From Fidelibacterota bacterium UBA2986 (GTDB taxonomy: Bacteria > Fidelibacterota > Marinisomatia > Marinisomatales > AB-629-J13), in the NCBI GenBank assembly GCA_002346675.1, contig DEAI01000018.1, positions 1 through 30,905 of the forward strand: a stretch of 30,905 nucleotides of DNA, read 5' to 3'. The translations under genes were made by a program, and so were the position numbers. The number at the start of each line of letters is the position of its first letter. Position 1 is the first letter of the stretch. The notes under the pieces were generated by a model. That model did no database searches, was not told where the DNA came from, and saw only the letters and a list, made by a program, of their open reading frames with translations. Shown here piece by piece: positions 14,147-23,076 of this stretch.

Positions 14147-14596
14147 ATGGCTAAACAATTTCAATTTTCGCTAGGGAGAGTCTTCAACTACAGGAAAAAA
14201 GTTGAAGATTTGAAGGCTGAAGATCTAGCTCGTTCTAAAATCAGAAAAAAAAATGAAGAAGAAAAGCTGGATAATATTGAAAAAATAAAACATGATATTT
14301 TAGATAGGGAAGATCCACTAGAGAATATGACTTTAAATCAACTCCAGATCTCATCAGATTATATTTTACAACTAGATGATCAAATTGATGACGTAGAAAA
14401 ACGTGTTTTGGAGGCTAAAACTGAGGTGAAAGAAAATTTGGACCAGCTATCAAATGCCTCTAAAGATAAAAAGGCTGTAGAAAAACTTTTAGAACGTAGA
14501 GTAAAAGAGCGTAAAACTTTAGAAAAGAAATTGGAAATGAAAAAAATAGATGAGATTGCTATCCGTAGAGACCTAAATAAAGGAGAAAATCCTTAA
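14147..14596 (+). CDS. fliJ: Flagellar FliJ protein
   Basis: FliJ is the small coiled-coil stalk of the export ATPase ring and contacts FlhA. The 149-residue product is helical and highly charged: it starts FQFSLGRVFNYRKKVEDLKA, the usual FliJ opening (f.L..vl.yR...e), and continues as a long Lys/Glu coiled coil with the C-terminal ERRVKERKTLEKKLEMKKID segment. It begins two bases after fliI and overlaps the next gene by one base. Size and position agree with the family. Confidence 0.9.
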   Translation: MAKQFQFSLGRVFNYRKKVEDLKAEDLARSKIRKKNEEEKLDNIEKIKHDILDREDPLENMTLNQLQISSDYILQLDDQIDDVEKRVLEAKTEVKENLDQLSNASKDKKAVEKLLERRVKERKTLEKKLEMKKIDEIAIRRDLNKGENP

Positions 14597-15147
14597 TGAA
14601 GAAAACTATCCTTTTAGTAGGTATAATTCTGATTGCTCTGGGTGTGAGTGGTGGTATAGCATATTTATTCATATTTAATAATGACGATGAGCAAAATATG
14701 GCTACGGATTTCAGCGAGAGTGAAATACCGGATTCTCTTGCAGATTCTATTTCCTTTGATATTATTTCATCTGATACGGTCATCGTTATGGATGAAACTG
14801 CTGTCGATGATACAATCGATCTACAGGCAGTAGTTGATAGTCTATATAATCAAATGTTGCTGCTACAGATTAAATTAGATGAATACAAATATGGTAATAG
14901 TCGATTAAAGAAAGAACTAGAAATATCAAAGCAACAGGTGGCTTCAATCAAAGGATTGTCAAAAACCTATGAGTCAATGAAACCAAAGGAAATGAAACCT
15001 ATCCTTAGTAATCTTGATGATGGCACAATAATTGCTATATATAACAATATGAGTAATCGAAACAAAAAAATGGTTTTTCAAGCACTAACTCCCAAGCGAG
15101 CAGCAGAGATCACCGAGAAATTAGCGGGACTCAAAGAATCAGAATAA
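14596..15147 (+). CDS. motE: MotE-like periplasmic/membrane protein (MgtE N-domain)
   Basis: The 183-residue product has one N-terminal membrane helix (residues ~4-26, ILLVGIILIALGVSGGIAYL), an acidic linker, a coiled coil (~75-120) and a C-terminal MgtE_N-type domain (MKPILSNLDDGTIIAIYNNM ... ALTPKRAAEITEKLAGL). This layout is that of MotE, described in some bacteria as a chaperone for the stator protein MotC, and of the similar YlxF in fliJ-fliK gaps elsewhere. The start overlaps the fliJ stop (TAATG), with AAGGAGA upstream. The stator genes are not in this window, so the function is inferred from the family and position. Confidence 0.75.
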   Translation: MKKTILLVGIILIALGVSGGIAYLFIFNNDDEQNMATDFSESEIPDSLADSISFDIISSDTVIVMDETAVDDTIDLQAVVDSLYNQMLLLQIKLDEYKYGNSRLKKELEISKQQVASIKGLSKTYESMKPKEMKPILSNLDDGTIIAIYNNMSNRNKKMVFQALTPKRAAEITEKLAGLKESE

Positions 15148-15148
15148 T

Positions 15149-16057
15149 ATGAATACTTTACATATTGATATTTCAGTAGATAATAATTCTGAACATTTGG
15201 ATTTAAAGCAGGATAAAAAGGATCATATACCCCTAGTCTCCTCTCCTCATATACAGCCTATTTTTGAACAGTTTATAAAAGGTACAGTACTAAAAGGAGA
15301 AATTAATGAATCTATAATGAAAAAATATGGAGATACATTTATATCTCTAGAAAGTAAGGATAACTCTTTTAGCCCTCAAATAGATCAATCCAATTCTAAA
15401 AGAGATGTAAAACAAAAATTAGATCAGAAACAGAACTCTCCATTAGAAAAGGGAAACACTGACCAGGTTGAGGAAAAATCTACCCTGACAAAACCGGGAA
15501 GTAAAATAGATTCAACGGCTCGACCTGATTTTAAAGGGAAACAGAGTAATACGACGAGTCAATTTTCTGGAGTTCATTTTAAATCCTCGCTTGGGCAAGC
15601 AGCTAAGAGTGGAAATTTGTTTCAATCAAATATAGAGTCAATTCAAAAAGTCAGTAAGGTTCAATTGATATCACGTATCACCCAGATCATAAATAATAAC
15701 ATATCAAATAATGCAGCTAAATCAGCCACCTACAAATTGAATGGAGGAGAATTTGGAGAACTTGAAATTAAATTGACTCAAAGAAGTTCTGTTACAAATG
15801 CGGTTATGGTAGTTGAATCTGATTCTATTAAATCTATAATTGAAAAAATTGTTACAGAGGTAAAAGAAAATTTGAATGAAAAAGGAATGAAGTTTGAATC
15901 TTTTAAAGTGGAAGTGGGGGCAGAAAAACAAAATAATAACAAAGAGAAAACATTCTCTCAAAATATATTCTATGATATAGAAAGTGAAAATGAGTCACTT
16001 GCTGAAGTTGAAACAATTCGTCAATTCGGATATAATACCATAGAAGTAATTGCTTAA
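15149..16057 (+). CDS. fliK: Flagellar hook-length control protein FliK
   Basis: FliK is the exported ruler that stops hook growth and switches substrate specificity through FlhB. The 302-residue product is mostly Ser/Lys/Gln-rich and low in complexity up to residue ~185, as is usual for the ruler part. The C-terminal domain is recognisable at ~195-255: a strand LNGGEFGELEIKLTQRSSVT then VVESDSIKSIIEKIVTEVKE and LNEKGMKFESFKVEV, matching the 'L.P..LG.l.v.l ... l...L...Gl....v.V' pattern. The usual Leu-Pro-Glu core is changed to LNGGEFGELEI. Position between motE-like and flgD is the standard one. Confidence 0.8.
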   Translation: MNTLHIDISVDNNSEHLDLKQDKKDHIPLVSSPHIQPIFEQFIKGTVLKGEINESIMKKYGDTFISLESKDNSFSPQIDQSNSKRDVKQKLDQKQNSPLEKGNTDQVEEKSTLTKPGSKIDSTARPDFKGKQSNTTSQFSGVHFKSSLGQAAKSGNLFQSNIESIQKVSKVQLISRITQIINNNISNNAAKSATYKLNGGEFGELEIKLTQRSSVTNAVMVVESDSIKSIIEKIVTEVKENLNEKGMKFESFKVEVGAEKQNNNKEKTFSQNIFYDIESENESLAEVETIRQFGYNTIEVIA

Positions 16058-16071
16058 AACAGAGGACAAAC

Positions 16072-16752
16072 ATGAACGAAATATCTTTATTTGACCAATC
16101 AACATCTCAGAATTCCTTAAGTGGTCTTGGAAAGTCAACCATGGAAAAAGAAGAGTTCTTAAAGTTATTAGTTGAACAGTTAAAGCATCAGGATCCTATG
16201 TCCCCAATGAACAGTCAGGATTTTGCTTCACAGTTAGCACAGTTTAGCTCATTAGAGCAATTGACAAATATGAGCGGTATGATGGAAGAAAATATGCAGG
16301 TGGATTTAATGCTAACTCAGGCCATCAATAATACTATGGCAGCGAGTTTTATAGGTAAAAGCGTTTCAGCATCAGGTGATACCGCAATTTTAACAAAAGA
16401 TAATACAGTTGATATAGAATTTCAGCTAAATGGTCAAGCTCAAAAAGTTCATGTTAATATATTAGATGGCGGTGGTAATATTATTAATAATATGAAGTTA
16501 GGATCTTTACCTAAAGGAAAACATAATATAGAATGGAATGGTAAAAATACTAGCGGTGATCCTGCCCCAGAAGGTGAATACAGGATCCAGGTAATCGCCA
16601 TGGATGCGGAGGGAGATCCGGTTGGATCATTAACCATGGTCAAAGGTATAATTACCGGGATCAAATACACAGATGGAACGGCTGTTTTTGTTGTTAATGA
16701 TGAGGAAATACCATTTAATCAAGTTCTTGAAATAACTCAAGGTGAGAACTAG
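16072..16752 (+). CDS. flgD: Flagellar hook assembly scaffold FlgD
   Basis: FlgD caps the growing hook. The 226-residue product has the conserved N-terminal export and scaffold part (MEKEEFLKLLVEQLKHQDPM ... NSQDFASQLAQFSSLEQLTN) and the C-terminal tudor/FnIII-like part with GKHNIEWNGKNTSGDPAPEG. Length is typical. GAGGACA lies before the ATG. It comes just before the small conserved operon protein and flgE, the usual order. Confidence 0.96.
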   Translation: MNEISLFDQSTSQNSLSGLGKSTMEKEEFLKLLVEQLKHQDPMSPMNSQDFASQLAQFSSLEQLTNMSGMMEENMQVDLMLTQAINNTMAASFIGKSVSASGDTAILTKDNTVDIEFQLNGQAQKVHVNILDGGGNIINNMKLGSLPKGKHNIEWNGKNTSGDPAPEGEYRIQVIAMDAEGDPVGSLTMVKGIITGIKYTDGTAVFVVNDEEIPFNQVLEITQGEN

Positions 16753-16755
16753 AGC

Positions 16756-17169
16756 ATGAGAGTCGGTGTGTACCAGCTTCAAAATAATATCGATTTATTT
16801 AATACTAATAAAATTGGGGATAGGTCAGATCTTCATAAGAATGATTCTTTAAAAAAATCAGATAGTTCAATTGGTACTTTTAAAGAAATTTTTGATGCAA
16901 AAATATATAAGGATAACTCAATTAGTTTTACTGAAAAAGCATCAGAAATTATGCATGAGGTTTTTGGAATATTAACTCAGGAACAGATGACACGATTAGA
17001 AACAGGATTAAGTAGATTAAAAGATGAGAAGGTTGCATCAGGAATAATATTAATGGATTCAAATGCTTTTCTCATGAACGTGAAAAGTCAGACCGTTATA
17101 TCTACGATAGAAAAAGAAAGAGTTCAGCAAAATGTATTTTCAAATATTGATGCTTTTGCTGTTGTTTAA
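16756..17169 (+). CDS. Conserved flagellar operon protein (TIGR02530 type)
   Basis: A 137-residue protein of the small family regularly found between flgD and flgE. The N-terminal half is polar; the C-terminal half has the characteristic region: SRLKDEKVASGIILMDSNAF then LMNVKSQTVISTIEKERVQQ and the ending VFSNIDAFAVV, matching 'AF.VsV.n.TVITa... FTNIDg..'. The biochemical role is not firmly known; association with hook assembly comes from its constant genomic position. It starts 3 bases after flgD. Confidence 0.85.
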   Translation: MRVGVYQLQNNIDLFNTNKIGDRSDLHKNDSLKKSDSSIGTFKEIFDAKIYKDNSISFTEKASEIMHEVFGILTQEQMTRLETGLSRLKDEKVASGIILMDSNAFLMNVKSQTVISTIEKERVQQNVFSNIDAFAVV

Positions 17170-17194
17170 AAAATGAACTGTGTAAATAATTTAG

Positions 17195-17209
17195 TGGCAA
17201 ACTATATTT
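17195..17209 (+). promoter_or_regulatory. Weak sigma-54-like element before flgE
   Basis: TGGCAA at 17195-17200 resembles a -24 element, but the -12 position reads TT instead of GC, so this is a partial match. It lies in the largest gap inside the operon (17170-17261, 92 bases), where an internal promoter for flgE would be reasonable. Confidence 0.25.
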
Positions 17210-17261
17210 CCTGTTTAATTGAAATAGACAGAGGAATATTTATATTAAATTGGAGTAAAAA

Positions 17262-18860
17262 ATGAGTGCAAATGGACAAAATATTGATGGATTTTCAACT
17301 GCCTTATCTGGATTGAATGCCCAACAATCAAAACTTGAATTGGTGGGTAATAATATTGCAAATATCAATACAATAGGGTTTAAGTCATCAAGGATGACAT
17401 TTGCAGAGCAATTTGGATCAACAATTGGTGTTTCTTACACTCCATTTAAACAAGGTGGTTTTCAAAATACAGGAAACGTTACAGATTTAGGTATAAGAGG
17501 AAATTCTTTCTTTGTACTTCAAAAAGGCGAAGATCAGTATTTTTCAAGAGATGGAAGTTTTACATTTAATAAGGATGGAATGTTAATTAATGGAGGAGGA
17601 TTAGCCATTCAAGGATGGATGATTGATCCAAAAGATAATACAAATATAAGCAATGAACTTGATGATATCATTATTGACCAGAATCTGGTTGCTGATGCAA
17701 GAGAAACACAAAATGTAAGATTGACTGGTAATTTGAATGCAGGATTAAATCCTGAAAATGAGGTATGGTCAAGCGTTAGCCCTTTCACAGTTACAATAGA
17801 TGGTTTAGAGAAAAATGCTGAAACAGATACTGAAATAAATCAACTTGATCAAATAACAACACAATTTCAAAACGGTGATATTATTCATATTACCGGAACA
17901 GATAGATTGGGTGAGAAAATAAATGAATCTTTTACGTTTGGTGATGGATATGATGGTACAAAATTGGAAAATATCATTAGTAAAATAAATGATGCATTTG
18001 GAAATAATTCTACTGTTGGATTAATTGATGGAAAGATAAAACTAACAGATGATGTAGTTGGAGAAAGTGAAACATCAATTAATATATTTTCTGCTGAAGA
18101 TAATATTGGAGATATAAATTTTCCTGGGTTTGCAAATATAACCTCAGGCTATACTCCTTTTGTAAAAACCTCAATGATCGTTTATGATACATTGGGAAAA
18201 GCCCACGAGATAACGATTCAATATGAAAAAACAACTAACCCTGGTGAGTGGATTGTAAAAATTGAAGGAAGTGATTCAGAATCTGTGTTAGAAGGTGGAA
18301 CAGGAAAGGTTATGTTTGATGCAAATGGAAATTTTCTCAATTTAGAATATACAGATGGTGCTTCTGAATTTGTTTTGGACCCAGGAAACGGTACACCACC
18401 GATGCATATAAATTTTGAGATGAATACAAAAGGTGGTTTTACCGGTTTAACTCAGTTTGATTCAGTTTCAAGTGTATCATTGAGATCGCAAGATGGTAAA
18501 CAATCTGGAATTCTCACTGGATTTAAAGTGGATGGAGCAGGAATAATCAAAGGATTATTTAGTAATGGGGAAGTAATTGATTTAGCGCAAGTAGCAACAG
18601 CTCAATTTAAAAATGCTAATGGGCTGCGAAAAGAAAATGGAAGCCTATATATGGAATCGAAAGAAAGCGGTACTGCTCGCATTGAAATAGCAGAAGAAAA
18701 TGCTTCAGTTTTAGAGTCAGGAGTTTTAGAGATGTCAAATGTAGATTTAGCAAATCAATTTACTCAAATGATAGAAGCTCAAAGAGGATTTCAGGCAACA
18801 TCTAGAGTTGTTACAACATTGAATGAAGTTTTGAATGAAGCTACGAGACTAAAAGGATAA
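17262..18860 (+). CDS. flgE: Flagellar hook protein FlgE
   Basis: FlgE polymerises into the hook. The 532-residue product has the family N-terminus (GFSTALSGLNAQQSKLELVG, NNIANINTIGFKSSR), the hook core domains with GGFQNTGNVTDLGIRGNSFF and LQKGEDQYFSRDGSFTFNKD, and the C-terminal helix (MSNVDLANQFTQMIEAQRGF, RVVTTLNEVL). It is somewhat longer than the 400-residue enterobacterial form, through extra variable surface domains (~170-330). GGAG six bases before the ATG supports the start; the 92-base gap upstream is the largest inside the operon. Confidence 0.95.
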   Translation: MSANGQNIDGFSTALSGLNAQQSKLELVGNNIANINTIGFKSSRMTFAEQFGSTIGVSYTPFKQGGFQNTGNVTDLGIRGNSFFVLQKGEDQYFSRDGSFTFNKDGMLINGGGLAIQGWMIDPKDNTNISNELDDIIIDQNLVADARETQNVRLTGNLNAGLNPENEVWSSVSPFTVTIDGLEKNAETDTEINQLDQITTQFQNGDIIHITGTDRLGEKINESFTFGDGYDGTKLENIISKINDAFGNNSTVGLIDGKIKLTDDVVGESETSINIFSAEDNIGDINFPGFANITSGYTPFVKTSMIVYDTLGKAHEITIQYEKTTNPGEWIVKIEGSDSESVLEGGTGKVMFDANGNFLNLEYTDGASEFVLDPGNGTPPMHINFEMNTKGGFTGLTQFDSVSSVSLRSQDGKQSGILTGFKVDGAGIIKGLFSNGEVIDLAQVATAQFKNANGLRKENGSLYMESKESGTARIEIAEENASVLESGVLEMSNVDLANQFTQMIEAQRGFQATSRVVTTLNEVLNEATRLKG

Positions 18861-18888
18861 TTTTAAATAAAATATTAGATAAAAAATT

Positions 18889-19872
18889 ATGACTACATTG
18901 TTATCACAAGAAGAAATAGATGCTCTCTTAACGGATGTATCAGGGCATAGTGGGACTCACCCACTTAGTGAAGAGGAACAAAGAAAAATTTGGAGGTATG
19001 ATTTTAAACATCCTTTTTTGGTACATAAGGATCAAATAAGAATATTAGAAAGTCTCCATGAAAATTTAGTCAAAAACCTGAGTGTTTTTTTATCGGAACA
19101 GATGCGTTTAACTGTGGATATGAAGTTGGTTACAGTAGACCAAGTACTATACTCTGATTTCGTTATGTCTATACCTTCTCCTGGAGCTCTTTATGTTGGA
19201 AAACTTGAAAATCCTGATTCAAAGTTTATTTTTGAAATCAGCCCTCAATTAGTCGTTTTCATTGTGGAAAGATTGTTAGGAGGAAGAGGAAACTTTATTG
19301 ATGAACCTCGTCCAATTTCTGTGATTGAAAAAAGAATAATGAATCGGCTGATTCAGAAACTATCAGGTGAGATAGTTTCAACTTGGAAGCCATTAAAAAG
19401 AATAAATTGTGTTGTAAATAGGTTTGAACACAACCCGGAATTTGTTCAGATAATCCCATCCTCAGACCCAGCTGTTATTATATCAATAGAAACAAAAGTG
19501 AGAGGAAATTCAACTTTAATAAATCTTTGTTACCCATACAAATGGATAATGGCATTAATGTCATCAATGGATATTCAAGATCAATTTTTATTAGGTGAAA
19601 AAGAATCGACTATTACTGGTTCAAAAACAGTTGCTGAAAATATAAATCAGACACCCATGCTATTAAGAGCAATATTGGGGAAAGTAAATATTTCTGTAAA
19701 AGACTTTATTGATTTGGAGTGTGATGATGTACTAACTCTAAATACAAGGACGCATGAGGATATTCCACTTTTTGTGAATAAAAAGAAATTATTCTCAGCA
19801 ACTGTTGGACAATTTCAACAAAGATATTCATGTAGAATAAATTCAGTTACCACAGGAGCAGAAAATGAGTGA
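18889..19872 (+). CDS. fliM: Flagellar motor switch protein FliM
   Basis: FliM is the C-ring subunit that binds phosphorylated CheY and FliG. The 327-residue product starts with the CheY-binding peptide LSQEEIDALL (residues 5-14), then the CheC-like middle domain (KHPFLVHKDQIRILESLHEN; IVERLLGGRGNFIDEPRPIS, with the GG motif that contacts FliG) and a C-terminal SpoA domain (LGKVNISVKDFIDLECDDVL). The CheY peptide is kept although no che genes are in this window, implying chemotaxis genes elsewhere. It overlaps the next gene by 8 bases. Confidence 0.96.
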   Translation: MTTLLSQEEIDALLTDVSGHSGTHPLSEEEQRKIWRYDFKHPFLVHKDQIRILESLHENLVKNLSVFLSEQMRLTVDMKLVTVDQVLYSDFVMSIPSPGALYVGKLENPDSKFIFEISPQLVVFIVERLLGGRGNFIDEPRPISVIEKRIMNRLIQKLSGEIVSTWKPLKRINCVVNRFEHNPEFVQIIPSSDPAVIISIETKVRGNSTLINLCYPYKWIMALMSSMDIQDQFLLGEKESTITGSKTVAENINQTPMLLRAILGKVNISVKDFIDLECDDVLTLNTRTHEDIPLFVNKKKLFSATVGQFQQRYSCRINSVTTGAENE

Positions 19873-20731
19873 CTTAGATAAAAATAAATTAAATGCCTGG
19901 TTTGATACATATCAGGGTACAATAATAAATCATATTAAGGAGATTTTTAATCAGAAAAAGGTTGAGATTGATAGCTCAATTTCTGAAGATCAAAATCTTC
20001 TAGAACAAGTTCTTGGTGAAGACTTTCCACGTGCTGGAATTCAGTTTTCTACTAAGCAGGAAAACACTCACACACAACATTTAATAACATTAGACTTAAA
20101 TTCTGTTAAGCTCATTTATTCAGCATTGAGTGGTGAGAAAATAGAAGATCATTTAAGTGATGAGCAATACACTGCTTTGAATGAAGCATTGAAACAGCTT
20201 CTCGAAAAAATTTCTGACTCAATAGATGAAACTTCTATGAAGTTTACAGCTCGAGATATCAGTGTATACTCATTTGACTCTGGAGAAAATTTTTCAAAAG
20301 ATCTCCCCATTGAAAACGGAATATCCATATCTCATAACTTGACTTTTGGAAAAGATAAAATATCATTGAATCAATTCTCATGGAATAAAATAGTCAAAAA
20401 CGGAGATTTTGTTGATGTTTCTCAAGCAGAGTTCGAAAGTTTCACATCTGAAAACGGTGATGCCGGTTCACCTAGAAATATAAATATGCTTATGGATGTC
20501 GAATTGGAGGTTTTGGTTGAGTTGGGCCGAAAGTCTATGAGGATCCAGGATGTGCTTAAATTGGGCAAAGGTTCTCTAATAGAGTTAGATAAAGGCGCTG
20601 GAGAGCCACTGACAATTTATATAAATAACCGAAAGCTAGCTGAAGGGGAAGTGGTTGTTGTAGATGATAAATTTGGTATTCGTATAACAAAACTTGCTTC
20701 TCCAAAAGAAAGGATAAAAAGTTTGGGATGA
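19865..20731 (+). CDS. fliN: Motor switch protein FliN, long FliY-like form
   Basis: The 288-residue product is far longer than typical FliN (~100-140). The C-terminal SpoA domain is clear (~205-275: LMDVELEVLVELGRKSMRIQ, DVLKLGKGSLIELDKGAGEP, KLAEGEVVVVDDKFGIRITK). The N-terminal ~180 residues contain a segment (HLSDEQYTALNEALKQLLEK) resembling the CheC-like N-domain of FliY. I do not see the CheC phosphatase signature (D/E...N), so CheY-P phosphatase activity should not be assumed. It overlaps fliM by 8 bases and fliO by 4 (ATGA), consistent with translational coupling. Confidence 0.9.
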   Translation: MSDLDKNKLNAWFDTYQGTIINHIKEIFNQKKVEIDSSISEDQNLLEQVLGEDFPRAGIQFSTKQENTHTQHLITLDLNSVKLIYSALSGEKIEDHLSDEQYTALNEALKQLLEKISDSIDETSMKFTARDISVYSFDSGENFSKDLPIENGISISHNLTFGKDKISLNQFSWNKIVKNGDFVDVSQAEFESFTSENGDAGSPRNINMLMDVELEVLVELGRKSMRIQDVLKLGKGSLIELDKGAGEPLTIYINNRKLAEGEVVVVDDKFGIRITKLASPKERIKSLG

Positions 20732-21207
20732 TTGCCCTGCAACGATTCTTTGAACGTCATCAGGGGAAATCATCCGTTAGGTATCTAGCTGCGCTTGCAG
20801 TTGGATCGTTTCTATTACTCATATTATTCTTTTTATTTCCGGATGATGCTAGCTCTAATGATTTAGCACAATTCAATACAGAAAATAATGAGGATCAGCT
20901 CCCGTTTAAGTCCAATTATTCTAATTATTTTTTGAGGACCTTAGGTATAACCGGTTTAATTATAATTTTTATTTTAATGGGATTCAAATGGTATAAATCA
21001 AAATTAGTTGAAAATGTAAATCATTTTTCTATGGAAGTGTTAGGTAAACAATACATTAGCCCCAAACAATATTTGATTATGGTACGAATTGAAGGACAAA
21101 AATTACTCATGGGGGTTACAGATCAATCCATAAATTTGATCAAAGAATTTTCAGATGGAAAACAGAACAAGGATCATTCTGACTCAAATATCATCTCCGA
21201 TCCTTAA
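20728..21207 (+). CDS. fliO: Flagellar export component FliO-like membrane protein
   Basis: FliO aids assembly of the FliP ring in the inner membrane. The 159-residue product has a membrane helix at ~19-37 (LAALAVGSFLLLILFFLF), a polar loop, a second helix at ~71-87 (LGITGLIIIFILMGFKW) and a cytoplasmic tail with the FliO pattern (MEVLGKQYISPKQYLIMVRI, then LLMGVTDQSINLIKEF). FliO often has a single central helix; the extra N-terminal helix could act as an uncleaved signal. It starts on the overlapping ATGA of fliN and precedes fliP, which supports the call. Confidence 0.85.
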   Translation: MIALQRFFERHQGKSSVRYLAALAVGSFLLLILFFLFPDDASSNDLAQFNTENNEDQLPFKSNYSNYFLRTLGITGLIIIFILMGFKWYKSKLVENVNHFSMEVLGKQYISPKQYLIMVRIEGQKLLMGVTDQSINLIKEFSDGKQNKDHSDSNIISDP

Positions 21208-21239
21208 TATCTATAAAATAAGTTGAATTATCGCATACC

Positions 21240-21992
21240 ATGAAATATTCATTTTTTATAAAAACAACTCTCTATATACTGTTATTCACTGCTCCAGCAC
21301 TATCCTGGGGGCAGTCCTTACTCCCAAAAATTACTATGGGAGTCGAAGAAGCGTCAGGTCCAGCCGACTTTGTTTTGACCATGCAAATTGTTTTTCTGAT
21401 TACCATTTTATCTCTTGCTCCTTCCATTTTAATTATGATGACTTCTTTTACAAGATTAGTGGTGGTATTTCATTTTTTAAGATCTGCATTAGCTACACAA
21501 ACTGTTCCTTCTAACCAAATTCTAATTGGTTTGGCTCTATTCATTTCGGTTTTCATTATGAAACCAGTTATAACTGAAATTAATGATACAGCACTTCAGC
21601 CTTATCTCAAGGAAGAAATATCTCAGAAAGAGGCATTGGAAAAAGCTACAAATCCTATAAAAACATTCATGCTAGATCAGACAAGGGAGAGAGATATAGC
21701 GCTTTTTATTCAGCTGAGACAGCTTGATAAGCCTGCTTCTTTAGAAGAATTATCAATATTTACTCTTATCCCTGCATTTATTATAAGTGAATTGAAAACA
21801 GCTTTTCAAATTGGATTTTTGCTATATTTACCCATGTTAGCTATTGATATGGTTGTATCTAGTGTATTGCTGTCCATGGGAATGATGATGCTACCACCCA
21901 TAATGATTTCTCTCCCATTCAAGCTCTTATTATTTGTATTGGTTGATGGTTGGTACTTGGTTGTGGAATCACTGGTAAAAGGATTCGCTTGA
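21240..21992 (+). CDS. fliP: Flagellar export gate protein FliP
   Basis: FliP pentamers form the core channel of the export gate. The 250-residue product has an N-terminal signal peptide (residues 1-~25, ending ...LSWGQ) as in most FliP, the conserved SLAPSILIMMTSFTRLVVVF segment, VITEINDTALQPY, the ELKTAFQIGFLLYLPMLAID signature and the C-terminal helices with MMMLPPIMISLPFKLLLFVL. Length matches the family. Its stop overlaps the fliQ start (TGATG). Confidence 0.97.
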   Translation: MKYSFFIKTTLYILLFTAPALSWGQSLLPKITMGVEEASGPADFVLTMQIVFLITILSLAPSILIMMTSFTRLVVVFHFLRSALATQTVPSNQILIGLALFISVFIMKPVITEINDTALQPYLKEEISQKEALEKATNPIKTFMLDQTRERDIALFIQLRQLDKPASLEELSIFTLIPAFIISELKTAFQIGFLLYLPMLAIDMVVSSVLLSMGMMMLPPIMISLPFKLLLFVLVDGWYLVVESLVKGFA

Positions 21993-22261
21993 TGACACCA
22001 GATTTTGTGACTTATATTAGTCGAGAAACTCTCATTACAGTTTTATATATCGCTTCACCTATTTTGGGAACGACTCTGTTGGTAGGATTAGCTGTAGGTA
22101 TATTTCAGGCAGTAACTTCTATTCATGAGATGACCTTGACCTTTATTCCTAAGATGGCTGCAGTTGGGATTATTTTACTTATTTTAACTCCATGGTTTTT
22201 AGAAGTATTGATACAGTTCACTCAAGAAGTAATGTATCAAATCCCATTTATGTCTCCCTAA
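21992..22261 (+). CDS. fliQ: Flagellar export gate protein FliQ
   Basis: FliQ is a small two-helix subunit around the FliP/FliR channel. The 89-residue product starts MTPDFVTYISRETLITVLYI and has the two membrane hairpin helices with IFQAVTSIHEMTLTFIPKMA between them, a hallmark of the family. The ATG at 21992 overlaps the fliP stop and has AAAGGA eight bases upstream; an in-frame ATG at 21950 would add 14 residues with no family counterpart and is not used. Confidence 0.96.
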   Translation: MTPDFVTYISRETLITVLYIASPILGTTLLVGLAVGIFQAVTSIHEMTLTFIPKMAAVGIILLILTPWFLEVLIQFTQEVMYQIPFMSP

Positions 22262-22278
22262 TAAATAGTAGATAAGTA

Positions 22279-23076
22279 GTGATTCCTTTTTTAGAGCTTG
22301 CAGACCAACTCCATATAGTAGTTCCAGGATACATGCTGGTTTTTACTAGGTTGTCCGCAATGTTGATTACCTTACCTATTTTTAGCTATCCTATGATTTC
22401 CGGACGAATAAGGATTATGTTTGGGTTTGTCCTAACTTTAATTATTGGTTCTATTGTAAATATAGAAGCAATTCCGCCAATTACAAATCTTTGGATTTTA
22501 GCCGGATTAATGGTAAAGGAAGTGATAATAGGCATGATTATTGGATTTGGAGGACGGTTAATTTTTGAAGGATTTTCCATAGCTGGTGGAATTGTGGGGC
22601 TTCAAATGGGAATGGGAATAGTTAATGTTATGGATCCAACCAGCCGCGAGCAGACACCAATTATAACCCAATTTTGGTTGCCGATGATGATTCTATTCTT
22701 GTTTTTAGTGGATGGGCATCACTTTTTAATAGAGACATTATTTGGAAATTTCCAGTTGATCCCATTGGGAATGGGAGAATTATCTCACCAAGCTGGAGAG
22801 TCAGTTGTTAGAGGTGGAACCAAAATATATGAAATTGGCATTAGATTTGCAGCTCCCTCTATGGCTTTTCTATTTTTAATTGATGCAGGAGTAGGATTCA
22901 TGGCACGAACCATGCCACAGTTAAATGTATTTTTTATCACACTTCCTCTTAAAATATTTTCAGGTTTAGTTATACTGATTGTCTCGATCAATATTTTTCA
23001 GATACTCTTTGATTCAGTTTACGATGATATGGTTCGTTTTACTGGTACAATTATTCGCCAACTTTCTGGTGTATAA
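22279..23076 (+). CDS. fliR: Flagellar export gate protein FliR
   Basis: FliR completes the FliP5-FliQ4-FliR1 channel. The 265-residue product is a polytopic membrane protein with family motifs: PGYMLVFTRLSAMLITLPIF near the N-terminus, VKEVIIGMIIGFGGRLIFEG, GLQMGMGIVNVMDPTSREQT and PQLNVFFITLPLKIFSGLVI. The start is GTG, 17 bases after fliQ, with no obvious ribosome binding site. It is followed at once by flhB. Confidence 0.95.
   Translation: MIPFLELADQLHIVVPGYMLVFTRLSAMLITLPIFSYPMISGRIRIMFGFVLTLIIGSIVNIEAIPPITNLWILAGLMVKEVIIGMIIGFGGRLIFEGFSIAGGIVGLQMGMGIVNVMDPTSREQTPIITQFWLPMMILFLFLVDGHHFLIETLFGNFQLIPLGMGELSHQAGESVVRGGTKIYEIGIRFAAPSMAFLFLIDAGVGFMARTMPQLNVFFITLPLKIFSGLVILIVSINIFQILFDSVYDDMVRFTGTIIRQLSGV

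Noticed and set aside
21950..21991. Upstream in-frame ATG extending FliQ by 14 residues
   Set aside because: The extension overlaps fliP and has no counterpart in FliQ, while the 21992 start has AAAGGA at good spacing and the standard FliQ N-terminus.
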